From: JAHDWY01 sp964632865
GTDB taxonomy: Bacteria; Hydrogenedentota; Hydrogenedentia; Hydrogenedentales; SLHB01
DNA: 30,394 bases
Reading direction: 5' to 3'
NCBI GenBank assembly: GCA_964632865.1
Contig: CAZWDH010000043.1
Span: forward strand, 1 to 30,394
The notes beneath the pieces are model-generated. The model saw nothing but the letters and a program-made list of their open reading frames with translations, searched no databases and was not told where the DNA came from. Within the stretch, counting starts at the first letter, position 1. Every line of letters starts with the position of its first letter. This document shows, in pieces, positions 23,323 through 30,394 of the stretch. Made by a program: the position numbers and the translations under genes.

Positions 23323-25385
23323 GGCGTGCCGTCACCTAGCCGGCCGACAGGAACCGACCAGCCCGCCTCGGAGTCCGCGAACTCCACGCGCAGCAGATCG
23401 TCTTCGAGCGTCACGCGCACGAGCCCTTCGGGCGTTTCAATCGCCCAGCCGCCCTCACGCAACGTCCACGTCGGCGCCGAGACGCCCGGCTCTTGAACGC
23501 AGAACAGCGACACGACGCGGCACGCCGTATCCTCTGTCTTGATTTCTACGAATGGCTCGTGCTGTTGCGGATACAGTTCGCCCATTCGGTCGCGATTGTA
23601 CGGTTCCTCATAGGTGTGGCGGCCCGTACCCAATTCGGCGGAACCATCCACGCGAGACACGAGTCCGGCCAGCGCCGCATCGTCGGTATCAACATAGAAG
23701 CGGCCCGCTTCGTCAGGTTCCGCCGATTCCGCAAGGTGCCAGCGCATGCTGATCGGCGATTTCGCTCGTAGCGACGCATCGTCCACCACGACCGCGATTC
23801 GAGGCAGCAAGTGAACCACAGTCCGGGTTACCGACTCCGCCTCATCGTAAACGGCCGTCAGGTCCATCGCCCACGCGCCGCCACGCGCGTCGTCGAACTC
23901 AGCCCACAGAATGGAGCCTTCCCGCTTCCGCTCCTGCCAGGGTACGCCGCCCGTCTCATTCTTGCCGAAGACAAGGACGTTATGCCCCCATTGCTGATAG
24001 TTATAGAATCGTTCCTTGTGGCTCTTGGGGTAACCCGGCGGTGCACCGAGGTCGACTATCAGCCGTTCCCCGTAACCATCGATACACACCTGGCCCCAGT
24101 CCGCGTGGTTGTGTGTGCTTTCGCGATCGGCCTTGGCATACACGACGGACGTGGTGGACTTGGGGTCCCAACTGCTTCGGCTGCTGATAAGCTTGCCTTC
24201 ATCGTGATAGGCCCTGCCCAGCGGCAGGCGTCCTTCGGGAGAGACGGCTTCGAGGCTCGCGTCGAAATACAGCAATTCCATGGCGAGATCGCGGTGCGTT
24301 TCCGACATGTTGTCGCAATACTGCAAGTAGAACCACTGTAGCATCGGATCCTGCGTGGCTGCGGCAACGGCGCTCATGTAGTTCACCACGGGCGGCATGG
24401 CGGCGCCGGGATCGCCGAACCCCGCGACCCGCCCCGGCGGAAAGGTCATGTACTGATACCAGCGGCAAAACGCCGCCAGCGAGTGGCGTTCAAAGGGGTT
24501 GTCGCGGCCGCCGCTGGCGTAACGCACCGCCGTGAAGTAGCGCACGAGAAACAGCATGGACCCGGCGTACTGCACGCTCTCATTGAACTCGCCCTCTTCG
24601 CCAAGCACTTCGAGATACCCCTCCATGCGCGGCCGGGCAAACTCGACCAGGAAATCACTATCGGGATGATCCTCTCCTAGCGCCATGCCCGCGATCCCGA
24701 ATCCACCAACGATGACCGTCATCCAGTTGGTTCGATTGCGGGTCCAATTCTCGTTGGCCTCCACGGCCGCTTTGAATCGCTGAATCGCGCAGCGGTCAAG
24801 TCCATCCACGATTCGCTGGCGTTCCTCTGCAGTTAGGGCTGTGTGAAGCCAGTCGTAGGACACGCCGACCGCGAACGCCAGTTGCCCGTGCCGCAAATCG
24901 GCGATGCGTCCCACGTCGATATGGGCTTTATCTTCCCAGTCCGGCCATTGCTCCGGGTCGAACAGCGCGTCGAGTTGCTTCAGTGCCGCGTCGGCGTAGC
25001 GCCGTTCTCCCGTGATGAGCGAAGCGAGAGACGCATCAAGGATACGATTCGCCGTCATGGCTACAATGGTGAAATCGCGATTCTCGTGTTTGATCTGGAC
25101 TTCACTTCTTCCGGGCAATGCGGATGCGGGCGTCCAGGCCGCTTCCTGCATCTCACGCTCGACTTTCTCGATCAGCATCGCCCACAGGCGCGCGGCGTGG
25201 CCCTCGCGAATCTCCTCCCGCACCTCGTCCAGGGACCGAAGCCCCGGCGCGGCGTCGGCGCTGACAAACATGTGTGGTCGCGGCGTCGGTTCGGCTAGCG
25301 CTGAGCCCGCGAGCATTATCAGCGTGAGTACGCAAACCAGTGAAGCGCTGCGGTGCGAGTTTCGAACTGCGAAATTGATAAGCAT
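23319..25385 (-). CDS. Heparinase II/III-like polysaccharide lyase, exported
   Basis: 688 residues from the ATG at 25385. Signal peptide at about 1-31 (SLVCVLTLIMLAGSALAE). An N-terminal alpha/alpha toroid (about 40-390; helices such as FAVGVSYDWLHTALTAEERQRI, RNRTNWMTVIVGG, GEFNESVQYAGSMLFLVRYF) precedes a beta-sandwich. At its start, STHNHADWGQVCIDGYGERLIVDLG (first His about residue 424) is the hallmark of heparinase II/III (PF07940). The N-R-T-N-W and E-S-x-x-Y segments correspond to substrate-cleft positions in the family. Such lyases cleave uronic-acid glycosidic bonds by beta-elimination (heparin/heparan, alginate oligomers and others), so the exact polymer is not decided. It lies 27 bases after the glycosyltransferase gene and overlaps the DUF1573 gene. 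The weak ribosome site suggests expression with its neighbours. Confidence 0.9.
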   Translation of the reverse strand: MLINFAVRNSHRSASLVCVLTLIMLAGSALAEPTPRPHMFVSADAAPGLRSLDEVREEIREGHAARLWAMLIEKVEREMQEAAWTPASALPGRSEVQIKHENRDFTIVAMTANRILDASLASLITGERRYADAALKQLDALFDPEQWPDWEDKAHIDVGRIADLRHGQLAFAVGVSYDWLHTALTAEERQRIVDGLDRCAIQRFKAAVEANENWTRNRTNWMTVIVGGFGIAGMALGEDHPDSDFLVEFARPRMEGYLEVLGEEGEFNESVQYAGSMLFLVRYFTAVRYASGGRDNPFERHSLAAFCRWYQYMTFPPGRVAGFGDPGAAMPPVVNYMSAVAAATQDPMLQWFYLQYCDNMSETHRDLAMELLYFDASLEAVSPEGRLPLGRAYHDEGKLISSRSSWDPKSTTSVVYAKADRESTHNHADWGQVCIDGYGERLIVDLGAPPGYPKSHKERFYNYQQWGHNVLVFGKNETGGVPWQERKREGSILWAEFDDARGGAWAMDLTAVYDEAESVTRTVVHLLPRIAVVVDDASLRAKSPISMRWHLAESAEPDEAGRFYVDTDDAALAGLVSRVDGSAELGTGRHTYEEPYNRDRMGELYPQQHEPFVEIKTEDTACRVVSLFCVQEPGVSAPTWTLREGGWAIETPEGLVRVTLEDDLLRVEFADSEAGWSVPVGRLGDGTP

Positions 25386-25412
25386 AGTCCCAGCGTACCA
25401 AAGCCGGTACTG

Positions 25413-27062
25413 CTACTGCATCTGGGGCGGTGAAGAGGATTGAGCTTGATGGGAATTGTGATTGGAGCCCAACTCTATCTGGAATACTTCCAGACCATTG
25501 GCCTGAAAAAGGTCACGCGTGGGAAGTCCTGCGAGATCCTCGTGAGGTGCGCGCTCCGGCTCGCGGAACGATTCGACCACCAGATAAACCGCGCCGGGAT
25601 AATCTCCTGTCCGCAGTTCGTCGATCTGATTCTTCGAACTCGCTCCGACGACGCGCACGGTTTTCGATTCGCCTTCCGGAAGTGTCCGCTCCAGGTAATA
25701 CTCCAACGCGTAATTGGTTTTCGGGAATACTTGCCGCTCCTTGGGGAGGTGCTGTGTCGCATAGGTTGCGGGGCCTGCGACCGCAATGGTGTCGCCCTCC
25801 GCCAGGCGCGGCGCCAGATACTCCACGACTGCGCGCCAGTCATGGGGCCGGCCTTCCGTGTAGTGGTACGCCAGCAGACCGTAGGAGATTTTTGTGTAGG
25901 CTGCGAGAAACAAGAGAACGATCGTTGCGCGCGCGAAGACCGGAAAGGAAGTTGAAATCCCTGGTTTGGAAACCGCAACACGCAGGAAGATCTGCGCGAA
26001 ACGGTCCGCCAGAAAGACGCAGGCAACCGCGAGCAGCAGGGGAACAAAGGGATACACGCAACTGAAGTACCGCTCATGATACCAGTGATGCACGTTCACC
26101 AGAAACAACGGAATCGGAACGAGGACTACTTGTGTGCCGATTAGGAACGCCAATACCGGCGTGCGCTTTGCCAGTACCACGGCGCCAAGAACGATGAGAG
26201 CGAGGAAGAGGTAGCCCATCGGCGTCCAATACCTCGGCACGTAGGAATGAAGAAACTCCAGATACTCTCCGGGGCTCAGTCGGTACGCGTTTACATAAGC
26301 AAGTGTCTCTGCGGAGGTGGTGTCGGTCTGCGTGCCGCGCGCAAGCAGGAACGGAAACGTCCCCCGCGCGAGGATACTGGAGAAAACACTCAGCGACGCG
26401 GCCGCGCAGGTCAGGCAGAGGTGAAGCACGCGCCGGGAGCGTTCGCGCCAGGGCAAGTCCCTGGGGAAAGCGAGCAACCAGCAGCCACCTGCCACTCCTA
26501 AAGCCGCGACATACGGAATCACGGTGAACTGGGAAGCGACGCCCAGATTTGCTGAAAGAGCAAAAGCAAACCAATACTTCGCACGGCCGGTCGTAATGGC
26601 ACTCCACATGCTCCAGACCATCAAGAGATTCGCGAGAATTACGAACGCGTAGAAGCGCGCTTCCTGACTCTTGTCGATATGGTACGGCGAGATCGCCAGC
26701 ATCATGGCCGCGAGAAAGGCAACGGAACTCCCCGAAGCTTTGCGCGCGAGACCGTACAATGCGGCTACGCCGGCAAGCCCCGCCAGGACGCTGGGCAGGC
26801 GCAACATCACTTCGGTATCGCCCACCCGCAGCGTGAAGTGGGCGAGCACGTAGTACAGGAATTGCGTGCGGTGGAGATAGGCTTCGATAAGGGACTGGCT
26901 AGCCCCCCGGTACGTCAGCACCTCGTCAAGCCAGAGCCCGGCATCTAATCTGTAGAGTCGCAATGCCGCTGCCACGATCAGAGCGATGGCGAGCAACCCG
27001 GCATCCGTTCGCCAGGAAGTGAGACCCGCGGATTGTTCTGTCGTCGATGCTTGGCCGGTCAT
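25413..27062 (-). CDS. GT-C glycosyltransferase (PMT/ArnT-like, PMT_2 family)
   Basis: 549 residues from the ATG at 27062; a GTG three codons upstream is possible but too close to the GGGAG. Eleven or so membrane helices precede a soluble C-terminal domain (about 400-549). The first loop after helix 1 holds RLDAGLWLDE (Asp46-Glu47), the acidic catalytic motif of GT-C enzymes, followed by the helix TQFLYYVLAHF and EVMLRLPSVLAGLAGV. QEARFYAFVILANLL is also typical of PMT_2 (PF13231). Members transfer sugars from lipid-phosphate donors to lipids or proteins on the outer face of the inner membrane. Acceptor and sugar are unknown. Being upstream of a lyase gene on the same strand is unusual: one builds glycans, the other breaks them. 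A perfect hairpin sits 16 bases upstream of the ATG. Confidence 0.85.
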   Translation of the reverse strand: MTGQASTTEQSAGLTSWRTDAGLLAIALIVAAALRLYRLDAGLWLDEVLTYRGASQSLIEAYLHRTQFLYYVLAHFTLRVGDTEVMLRLPSVLAGLAGVAALYGLARKASGSSVAFLAAMMLAISPYHIDKSQEARFYAFVILANLLMVWSMWSAITTGRAKYWFAFALSANLGVASQFTVIPYVAALGVAGGCWLLAFPRDLPWRERSRRVLHLCLTCAAASLSVFSSILARGTFPFLLARGTQTDTTSAETLAYVNAYRLSPGEYLEFLHSYVPRYWTPMGYLFLALIVLGAVVLAKRTPVLAFLIGTQVVLVPIPLFLVNVHHWYHERYFSCVYPFVPLLLAVACVFLADRFAQIFLRVAVSKPGISTSFPVFARATIVLLFLAAYTKISYGLLAYHYTEGRPHDWRAVVEYLAPRLAEGDTIAVAGPATYATQHLPKERQVFPKTNYALEYYLERTLPEGESKTVRVVGASSKNQIDELRTGDYPGAVYLVVESFREPERAPHEDLAGLPTRDLFQANGLEVFQIELGSNHNSHQAQSSSPPQMQ

Positions 27063-27378
27063 GGGCCTCACACTCCCGAAACGGACACGTTTCCCTCATC
27101 AGGCTCGGCCGGACACGAAATCGAAAGCAAAGCGGAGAGAATCCGCCCAGACACCCGCAATAAGCTCTGGACCTGCCTCGCGCGGATTATTGGCCAGACC
27201 AGCTTGCGGATGCAAAGTCGCGCATCGCCGCAGGGTGCTCGTCCGGCGTATTCCGTGCCGCTGGTCGAACGGACCCACCGCCTGTGATACACTACCGCAA
27301 ACTCTCAGGCCGCACGCGGTGTGAAGCGGGTGATTCGCGTGTGTACCCACGGATTATCCAATTGGTTACGACGGAGAA
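27063..27378. other. Divergent intergenic region
   Basis: 316 bases without a supported gene or RNA. It separates the minus-strand glycosyltransferase run from the plus-strand housekeeping run. Visible elements are the hairpin GAAACG-GACA-CGTTTC at 27078-27093 in the leader of the glycosyltransferase, and a candidate promoter at 27265-27293 for the plus-strand genes. Open frames here are Arg-rich and lack ribosome sites. Confidence 0.5.
27265..27293 (+). promoter_or_regulatory. Candidate promoter for the GNAT-proC run
   Basis: TCGAAC (27265-27270), 17-base spacer, then TGA-TACACT (27288-27293), an extended -10 with four of six matches. Leader about 80 bases to the ATG at 27379. The -35 is weak. 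Confidence 0.35.
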
Positions 27379-27897
27379 ATGGCAGACGCGTTGGGACTAG
27401 AAAGCGTTCGGAGGCCGCTCACCTCGGAAGTTCCGGGGATGAAAGCCCTGATTGACCGCGCTGTGGCGGAAGGACTGCTCTTGCCTCGAACGCATCAGGA
27501 ACTCTACGACAACCTGTCCCAGTTCTTCGTGTATGTGGACGAGTTTGGCGTGGGGGGCTGTTGCGCGTTGCGCCTGGATACCCCGGAGCTTGCCGAAGTC
27601 TGGTCCCTTGTGGTCCGCGAGGACCTGCGGGGAAAGCATGTAGGCGCAAATCTCCTCAACGCGTGCGTGGAAGACGCGCGTCTAAAAGGGGTTGCTCGCG
27701 TTTACGCGCTCAGCCGGAACGCCAGCTTTTTCGAGCGGCACGCCTTTCGCGAGATTGGCCGGTACGAGCTTCCACACAAGGTAGAGCGCGATTGCATTCA
27801 GTGCCATCGTTTTCTCCATTGCGAGTCGGTCGCTATGATCCTGGATTTTGACACGCGGGGAAATGGCGCCCCCAATAGCGATGAAAGGAGCCGGTGA
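27379..27897 (+). CDS. N-acetylglutamate synthase-like GNAT acetyltransferase (short form)
   Basis: 172 residues from the ATG at 27379 (GGAG is close, about 3 bases upstream). The sequence matches the short ArgA-type GNAT proteins: MKALIDRAVAEGLLLPRTHQELYDNLSQFFVYVD, then the acceptor strand AEVWSLVVREDLRGKHVGANLL, where RGKHVG is the acetyl-CoA pyrophosphate loop. RVYALSRNASFFERHAF and the Cys-bearing ELPHKVERDCIQCHRFLHCESVAMIL complete it. It lacks the amino-acid-kinase domain of full ArgA. It would acetylate glutamate (or a related amino acid) as the first step of arginine synthesis. The C-terminal ~18 residues (DTRGNGAPNSDERSR) extend past the usual end. proC starts one base after the stop. 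Function by family resemblance; substrate not proven. Confidence 0.85.
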   Translation: MADALGLESVRRPLTSEVPGMKALIDRAVAEGLLLPRTHQELYDNLSQFFVYVDEFGVGGCCALRLDTPELAEVWSLVVREDLRGKHVGANLLNACVEDARLKGVARVYALSRNASFFERHAFREIGRYELPHKVERDCIQCHRFLHCESVAMILDFDTRGNGAPNSDERSR

Positions 27898-27898
27898 C

Positions 27899-28708
27899 GT
27901 GGCATTACACGGTACCCTGGGGTTCTTGGGGTTTGGCAACATGGGCCGCGCCATTGCCGGCGGCCTGCTGGAGAATGGAGCGGCCGCGGCCAAATACCTC
28001 TTCGCCTATGACGTGGATTCGGAGAAGCGCACCTCTGCCGAAGTCATGGGCCTTCAAGTTTTTGATAACGCGCCAGACCTTGCAAAAGCCTGCGACACGC
28101 TCATGCTGGCCGTCAAACCACAGAGCATGGACGAAGCGGTGACGGAGATTCAGAGCGCACTGAAGCCGGCCACGCTGGTCGTATCCATCGCCGCCGGAAT
28201 CTCTATCGGGTACCTTCAGGACCGGCTTGGAGCAGATATTCGCGTCGTGCGCGTGATGCCCAACACGCCTGCGCTCGTCGGCGCCGGCGCCGCGGGCATC
28301 GCGCCGAGCCCGAATTGTACGGCTGCGGACGTCGAGACCGCCCATGCCATCTTTCGGTCCATCGGAGTTTCAGAACAGGTCCCCGAATCGTTGATTGATG
28401 CGGTAACTGCTCTGAGCGGTAGCGGCCCCGCGTATTTCTTCTATCTGGTGGAATGCCTGTCTCGCGCGGCCGTGGCCCAGGGATTGCCTAAGGTTCAGGC
28501 AGACCGCCTTGCCAGCCAAACGTTGGTTGGCGCGGGTCTGTTGTTGCGTGATTCCGGCGAGTCCGCCGCGACCTTGCGCGAGCGGGTCACGTCCCGAGGC
28601 GGGACGACCGAGGCGGCGCTGAAACAGTTTGAATCCGACGGGTTTCCAAAGGTGGTGGAGTCTGCCGTCGCCGCGGCTGTCCGGCGATCCCGCGAATTGG
28701 GACAATGA
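27899..28708 (+). CDS. proC: Pyrroline-5-carboxylate reductase
   Basis: 269 residues from a GTG at 27899, with AAGGAG 8 bases upstream and one base after the previous stop; this start gives the length of E. coli ProC. NAD(P)-binding GFLGFGNMGRAI (GxGxxG at 11-16), then LMLAVKPQSMDE, VSIAAGIS, RVMPNTPALVGAGAAG, the active-site helix ALSGSGPAYFFYLVE, TLVGAGLLL and VTSRGGTTEAAL are all present. It reduces pyrroline-5-carboxylate to L-proline in the cytoplasm. Location directly after an ArgA-like GNAT pairs two glutamate-derived amino acid pathways. The gene is intact and ordinary. Confidence 0.96.
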   Translation: MALHGTLGFLGFGNMGRAIAGGLLENGAAAAKYLFAYDVDSEKRTSAEVMGLQVFDNAPDLAKACDTLMLAVKPQSMDEAVTEIQSALKPATLVVSIAAGISIGYLQDRLGADIRVVRVMPNTPALVGAGAAGIAPSPNCTAADVETAHAIFRSIGVSEQVPESLIDAVTALSGSGPAYFFYLVECLSRAAVAQGLPKVQADRLASQTLVGAGLLLRDSGESAATLRERVTSRGGTTEAALKQFESDGFPKVVESAVAAAVRRSRELGQ

Positions 28709-28748
28709 ATCATCGTCCGCGAATTTCGTCCGGTAGGGAGCGATATCC

Positions 28749-29600
28749 ATGAGGAAAGACGACAAGATTGTCGGAGAGATCCTGGGCGAAGAGCATGCCA
28801 TCACGCCCAGCGACGTGTTCGCCAAACAGTTCAAGCGCAGCCGTTTCGGTGGGTACGACCGCCGGGACGTGGACGATTTTCTCGAACAGGTGGCGGACGC
28901 TATCGAAAACCTTATCGTGCAAATTCGCGTGCTCAAAGAGAAGAATGAAGAACAGCGCAAGACCATGGCCGACCTGAAAGAAGTGGAAGCTAGTTTGCGC
29001 AACGCCTTGGTGTCGGCGCAGCGATTCGGCGACGACGTGCTGGATTCCGCGAAACGCGAGGCGCACGTCATCCTGGAAGAGGCGCGACTGAAGAAGGCCC
29101 AGGCCCAACTCGAAGTATCGCGGGTTCCGGCGGCGCTCACGCGTGACATCCACATTCTGGAACAACAGCGATCCCGCCTTCGCGTCGAGATGATGGCTAT
29201 TCTGGAGACACATCGAAAGTTGCTCGATAGTCTGGTACCGGAAGACGCGATGCAAATGCCATCGAGTTTCTTTGAAGCCGGCACGCCAGACGACCAGATT
29301 GAGCACGAGGACACGCCCGCGCGCCTGGCGCAGCCGGAAGTCGCGTTGGAAGACAAATCAGACGAAGCGGTCGATCCGGAAAGCGAGGTCGAGGATGTGG
29401 TGGAGTCCGGTTCCTCGGAAGCACCGGAGCCCTTGGAGCGGCCCGAGGATTTGGAAGAACCTGCGCCCCTTATGGAACCCGAGGAGACCGCCGGGGATAA
29501 CCCCATCGAAGGTCTTGAAGAGTTAATCGACGATTCGCCGCCGGTCCGTGAGGATATGGAAATTGATCCCGACGAATCGCTGGAGGATCGGATTCGATGA
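28749..29600 (+). CDS. DivIVA domain protein with acidic C-terminal tail
   Basis: 283 residues from the ATG at 28749, with AGGGAG 8 bases upstream. The N-terminal DivIVA domain (PF05103) is at about 17-60: ITPSDVFAKQFKRSRFGGYDRRDVDDFLEQVADAIENLI, with the typical GYDxxxVDxFL. A coiled coil runs to about 165 (KEKNEEQRKTMADLKEVEASLRNAL; ILEEARLKKAQAQLEV). From about 175 the tail is extremely acidic and Pro-rich, probably disordered. DivIVA proteins bind curved membrane and place division, growth or envelope machinery. They are best known from Gram-positives, yet this gene overlaps lolA (ATGA) and lies two genes before maf, tying it to envelope growth. The proC gene is 40 bases upstream. Domain assignment is good; role inferred. 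Confidence 0.88.
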   Translation: MRKDDKIVGEILGEEHAITPSDVFAKQFKRSRFGGYDRRDVDDFLEQVADAIENLIVQIRVLKEKNEEQRKTMADLKEVEASLRNALVSAQRFGDDVLDSAKREAHVILEEARLKKAQAQLEVSRVPAALTRDIHILEQQRSRLRVEMMAILETHRKLLDSLVPEDAMQMPSSFFEAGTPDDQIEHEDTPARLAQPEVALEDKSDEAVDPESEVEDVVESGSSEAPEPLERPEDLEEPAPLMEPEETAGDNPIEGLEELIDDSPPVREDMEIDPDESLEDRIR

Positions 29601-30325
29601 CGTTTCTTTCCATCGCATTGGCGGTTGCTTCCCTTGGCGTCGCGGCGGAGGTCGATGATTTCTTTGTAGAGTTCGAGGCCAAACGCGACCACATCGAGCG
29701 TCTGCAAGCCCGCTTCTCTCAGGAAACCACGACACCCGACGAACAGACGCGCGCGGTGGGCTACATCGTCTACGAGAACCCACGGCGCATCTTGTTGCAG
29801 TATCTCGAACCTCAGGTGACGTATCTCATCAGCGAGTCGCGCGTCTATCAATATGACCCCGAACTCGAGCAGGTCCAGATATACGATCTCGATGACGACC
29901 CCCAGCTGGAAGCCTTGTTCCTCGGGTTTGATAGCGAGACCGGCCGGCTTCGCGAAGCGTACACCGTCGCTTTGTTCGAGCCCGATCCATCGACCTGCGG
30001 AGATCAGGCGCTGCGGCTGACGCCCTTGCCCCAATCGGGCGAGGCCCGAGACGATGTGGCGCCATTGTTCGAGCAGATCGCGCTCTACCTGCGCGCCGAC
30101 GATTACCTGCCTTGCCGAATCCACGTCATCAACGACGAAGATTCCGAAGTCGAGATCGCCGTTGCGGAGTTTAAGGTGAACGATGCCGCGGGGGACGCTG
30201 CGGCGCGCCTTGTTCTTCCCGAAGGCACCCAGATCATCGAAAACGAAGTGCTCGTGGAAACGGTCGGACCCGGCGGTGCCACGCTCCCGCGGGCGGACGC
30301 CGCAGCGGAGGAGCCCGTCCGGTGA
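29597..30325 (+). CDS. lolA: LolA-like outer-membrane lipoprotein carrier
   Basis: 242 residues from the ATG at 29597, inside the ATGA overlap with the DivIVA gene. A short signal peptide (about 1-17, FLSIALAVASLGVAAE) leads to the LolA (PF03548) fold: IERLQARFSQETTTPDEQTRAVGYIVYENPRRILLQYLEP resembles the family's first strands (F-x-Q, G-x-(I/F), (P/F)-x-(R/K)-(F/L)-x-(W/L)-x-Y). YLISESRVYQYDPELEQVQIYDLDDDPQLEAL follows. A Cys-bearing acidic loop and a negatively charged C-terminus (EEPVR) are less usual. Such proteins take lipoproteins from the LolCDE complex to the outer membrane, so the organism probably has two membranes, consistent with the lipoprotein at 1-455. Its stop overlaps the maf start. 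Confidence 0.82.
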   Translation: MTFLSIALAVASLGVAAEVDDFFVEFEAKRDHIERLQARFSQETTTPDEQTRAVGYIVYENPRRILLQYLEPQVTYLISESRVYQYDPELEQVQIYDLDDDPQLEALFLGFDSETGRLREAYTVALFEPDPSTCGDQALRLTPLPQSGEARDDVAPLFEQIALYLRADDYLPCRIHVINDEDSEVEIAVAEFKVNDAAGDAAARLVLPEGTQIIENEVLVETVGPGGATLPRADAAAEEPVR

Positions 30326-30394
30326 TCCCTGTCGTGCTCGCGTCGGCCTCGCCGCGCCGCTACGCCTTGTTGTCCGCCCTCGGTATCGATGTTC
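30322..30394 (+). CDS. maf: Maf-like nucleotide pyrophosphatase (partial, 5' end only)
   Basis: A GTG at 30322 overlaps the lolA stop (GTGA) and opens a frame to the window end. The 24 residues visible read V-I-P-V-V-L then ASASPRRYALLSALGIDV. ASASPRRxxLLxxLG is the N-terminal motif of the Maf/Ham1-like pyrophosphatases, which hydrolyse modified or canonical nucleoside triphosphates and are linked to septum formation arrest. Rest outside the window. Confidence 0.8.
   Translation, partial: MIPVVLASASPRRYALLSALGIDV

Noticed and set aside
27063..27378. Possible tRNA or small RNA in the divergent gap
   Set aside because: No cloverleaf, no T-loop GTTCGA box in context, no conserved RNA motif seen.
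28370..30124. 584-codon minus-strand open frame opposite proC, divIVA and lolA
   Set aside because: Ser/Arg-rich low-complexity antisense of three clearly recognised genes; arises from GC-rich codon bias.

Overview
The window (about 60% GC, densely coded, few gaps) looks like chromosomal DNA from an uncultivated Gram-negative-type heterotroph of the Hydrogenedentota / Planctomycetota / Lentisphaerota kind. The indications are a type-I sulfatase, a BNR sialidase-like protein, a heparinase II/III-like lyase, two sodium:solute symporters, a Tat-exported DegT aminotransferase, a large FG-GAP secreted protein, LolA, and many secreted proteins of unknown function. The phylum is an inference; there is no rRNA or marker gene to settle it. 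I found no tRNA, rRNA, CRISPR array, insertion sequence or prophage gene.

Layout. 1-1930 (minus): a Tat-exported DegT-type PLP enzyme, with a good promoter, followed by a lipoprotein of the TIM-barrel sugar isomerase/epimerase type that runs off the window. 2028-2815 (minus): a secreted coiled-coil protein with its own terminator. 3145-6188 (plus): sulfatase and symporter joined by an ATGA overlap, converging on a sialidase-like gene (6255-7373, minus) through a nested inverted repeat that carries both stop codons. 7657-9879: a six-repeat FG-GAP/calcium-binding exported protein with a terminator. 10186-16326: a five-gene plus-strand run of a second symporter, a 54-residue membrane protein, two paralogous large exported proteins and a small cytosolic protein; no member except the symporter is a family I can name. 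16386-18295: PilZ, CBS-pair and YhhN-like membrane proteins.

18261-27062 (minus) is a seven-gene run: a GT-C glycosyltransferase, heparinase II/III-like lyase, DUF1573 protein, ribulokinase, bacteriohemerythrin, M42 aminopeptidase and an AgaI/NagB-type amino-sugar-phosphate isomerase. Gaps are short or are 4-nt overlaps, with a possible internal promoter before the ribulokinase. 27379 to the end (plus) is housekeeping: a short N-acetylglutamate-synthase-like GNAT, ProC, DivIVA, LolA and the start of Maf, tightly packed.

How the genes may work together (inference): sulfatase, sialidase-like protein, heparinase-like lyase, symporters, amino-sugar-phosphate isomerase and ribulokinase fit breakdown and uptake of sulfated, amino-sugar-rich polysaccharides such as mucin or glycosaminoglycans. 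The least explained part is the 10186-16326 operon, which looks like an uptake system built around paralogous exported proteins.
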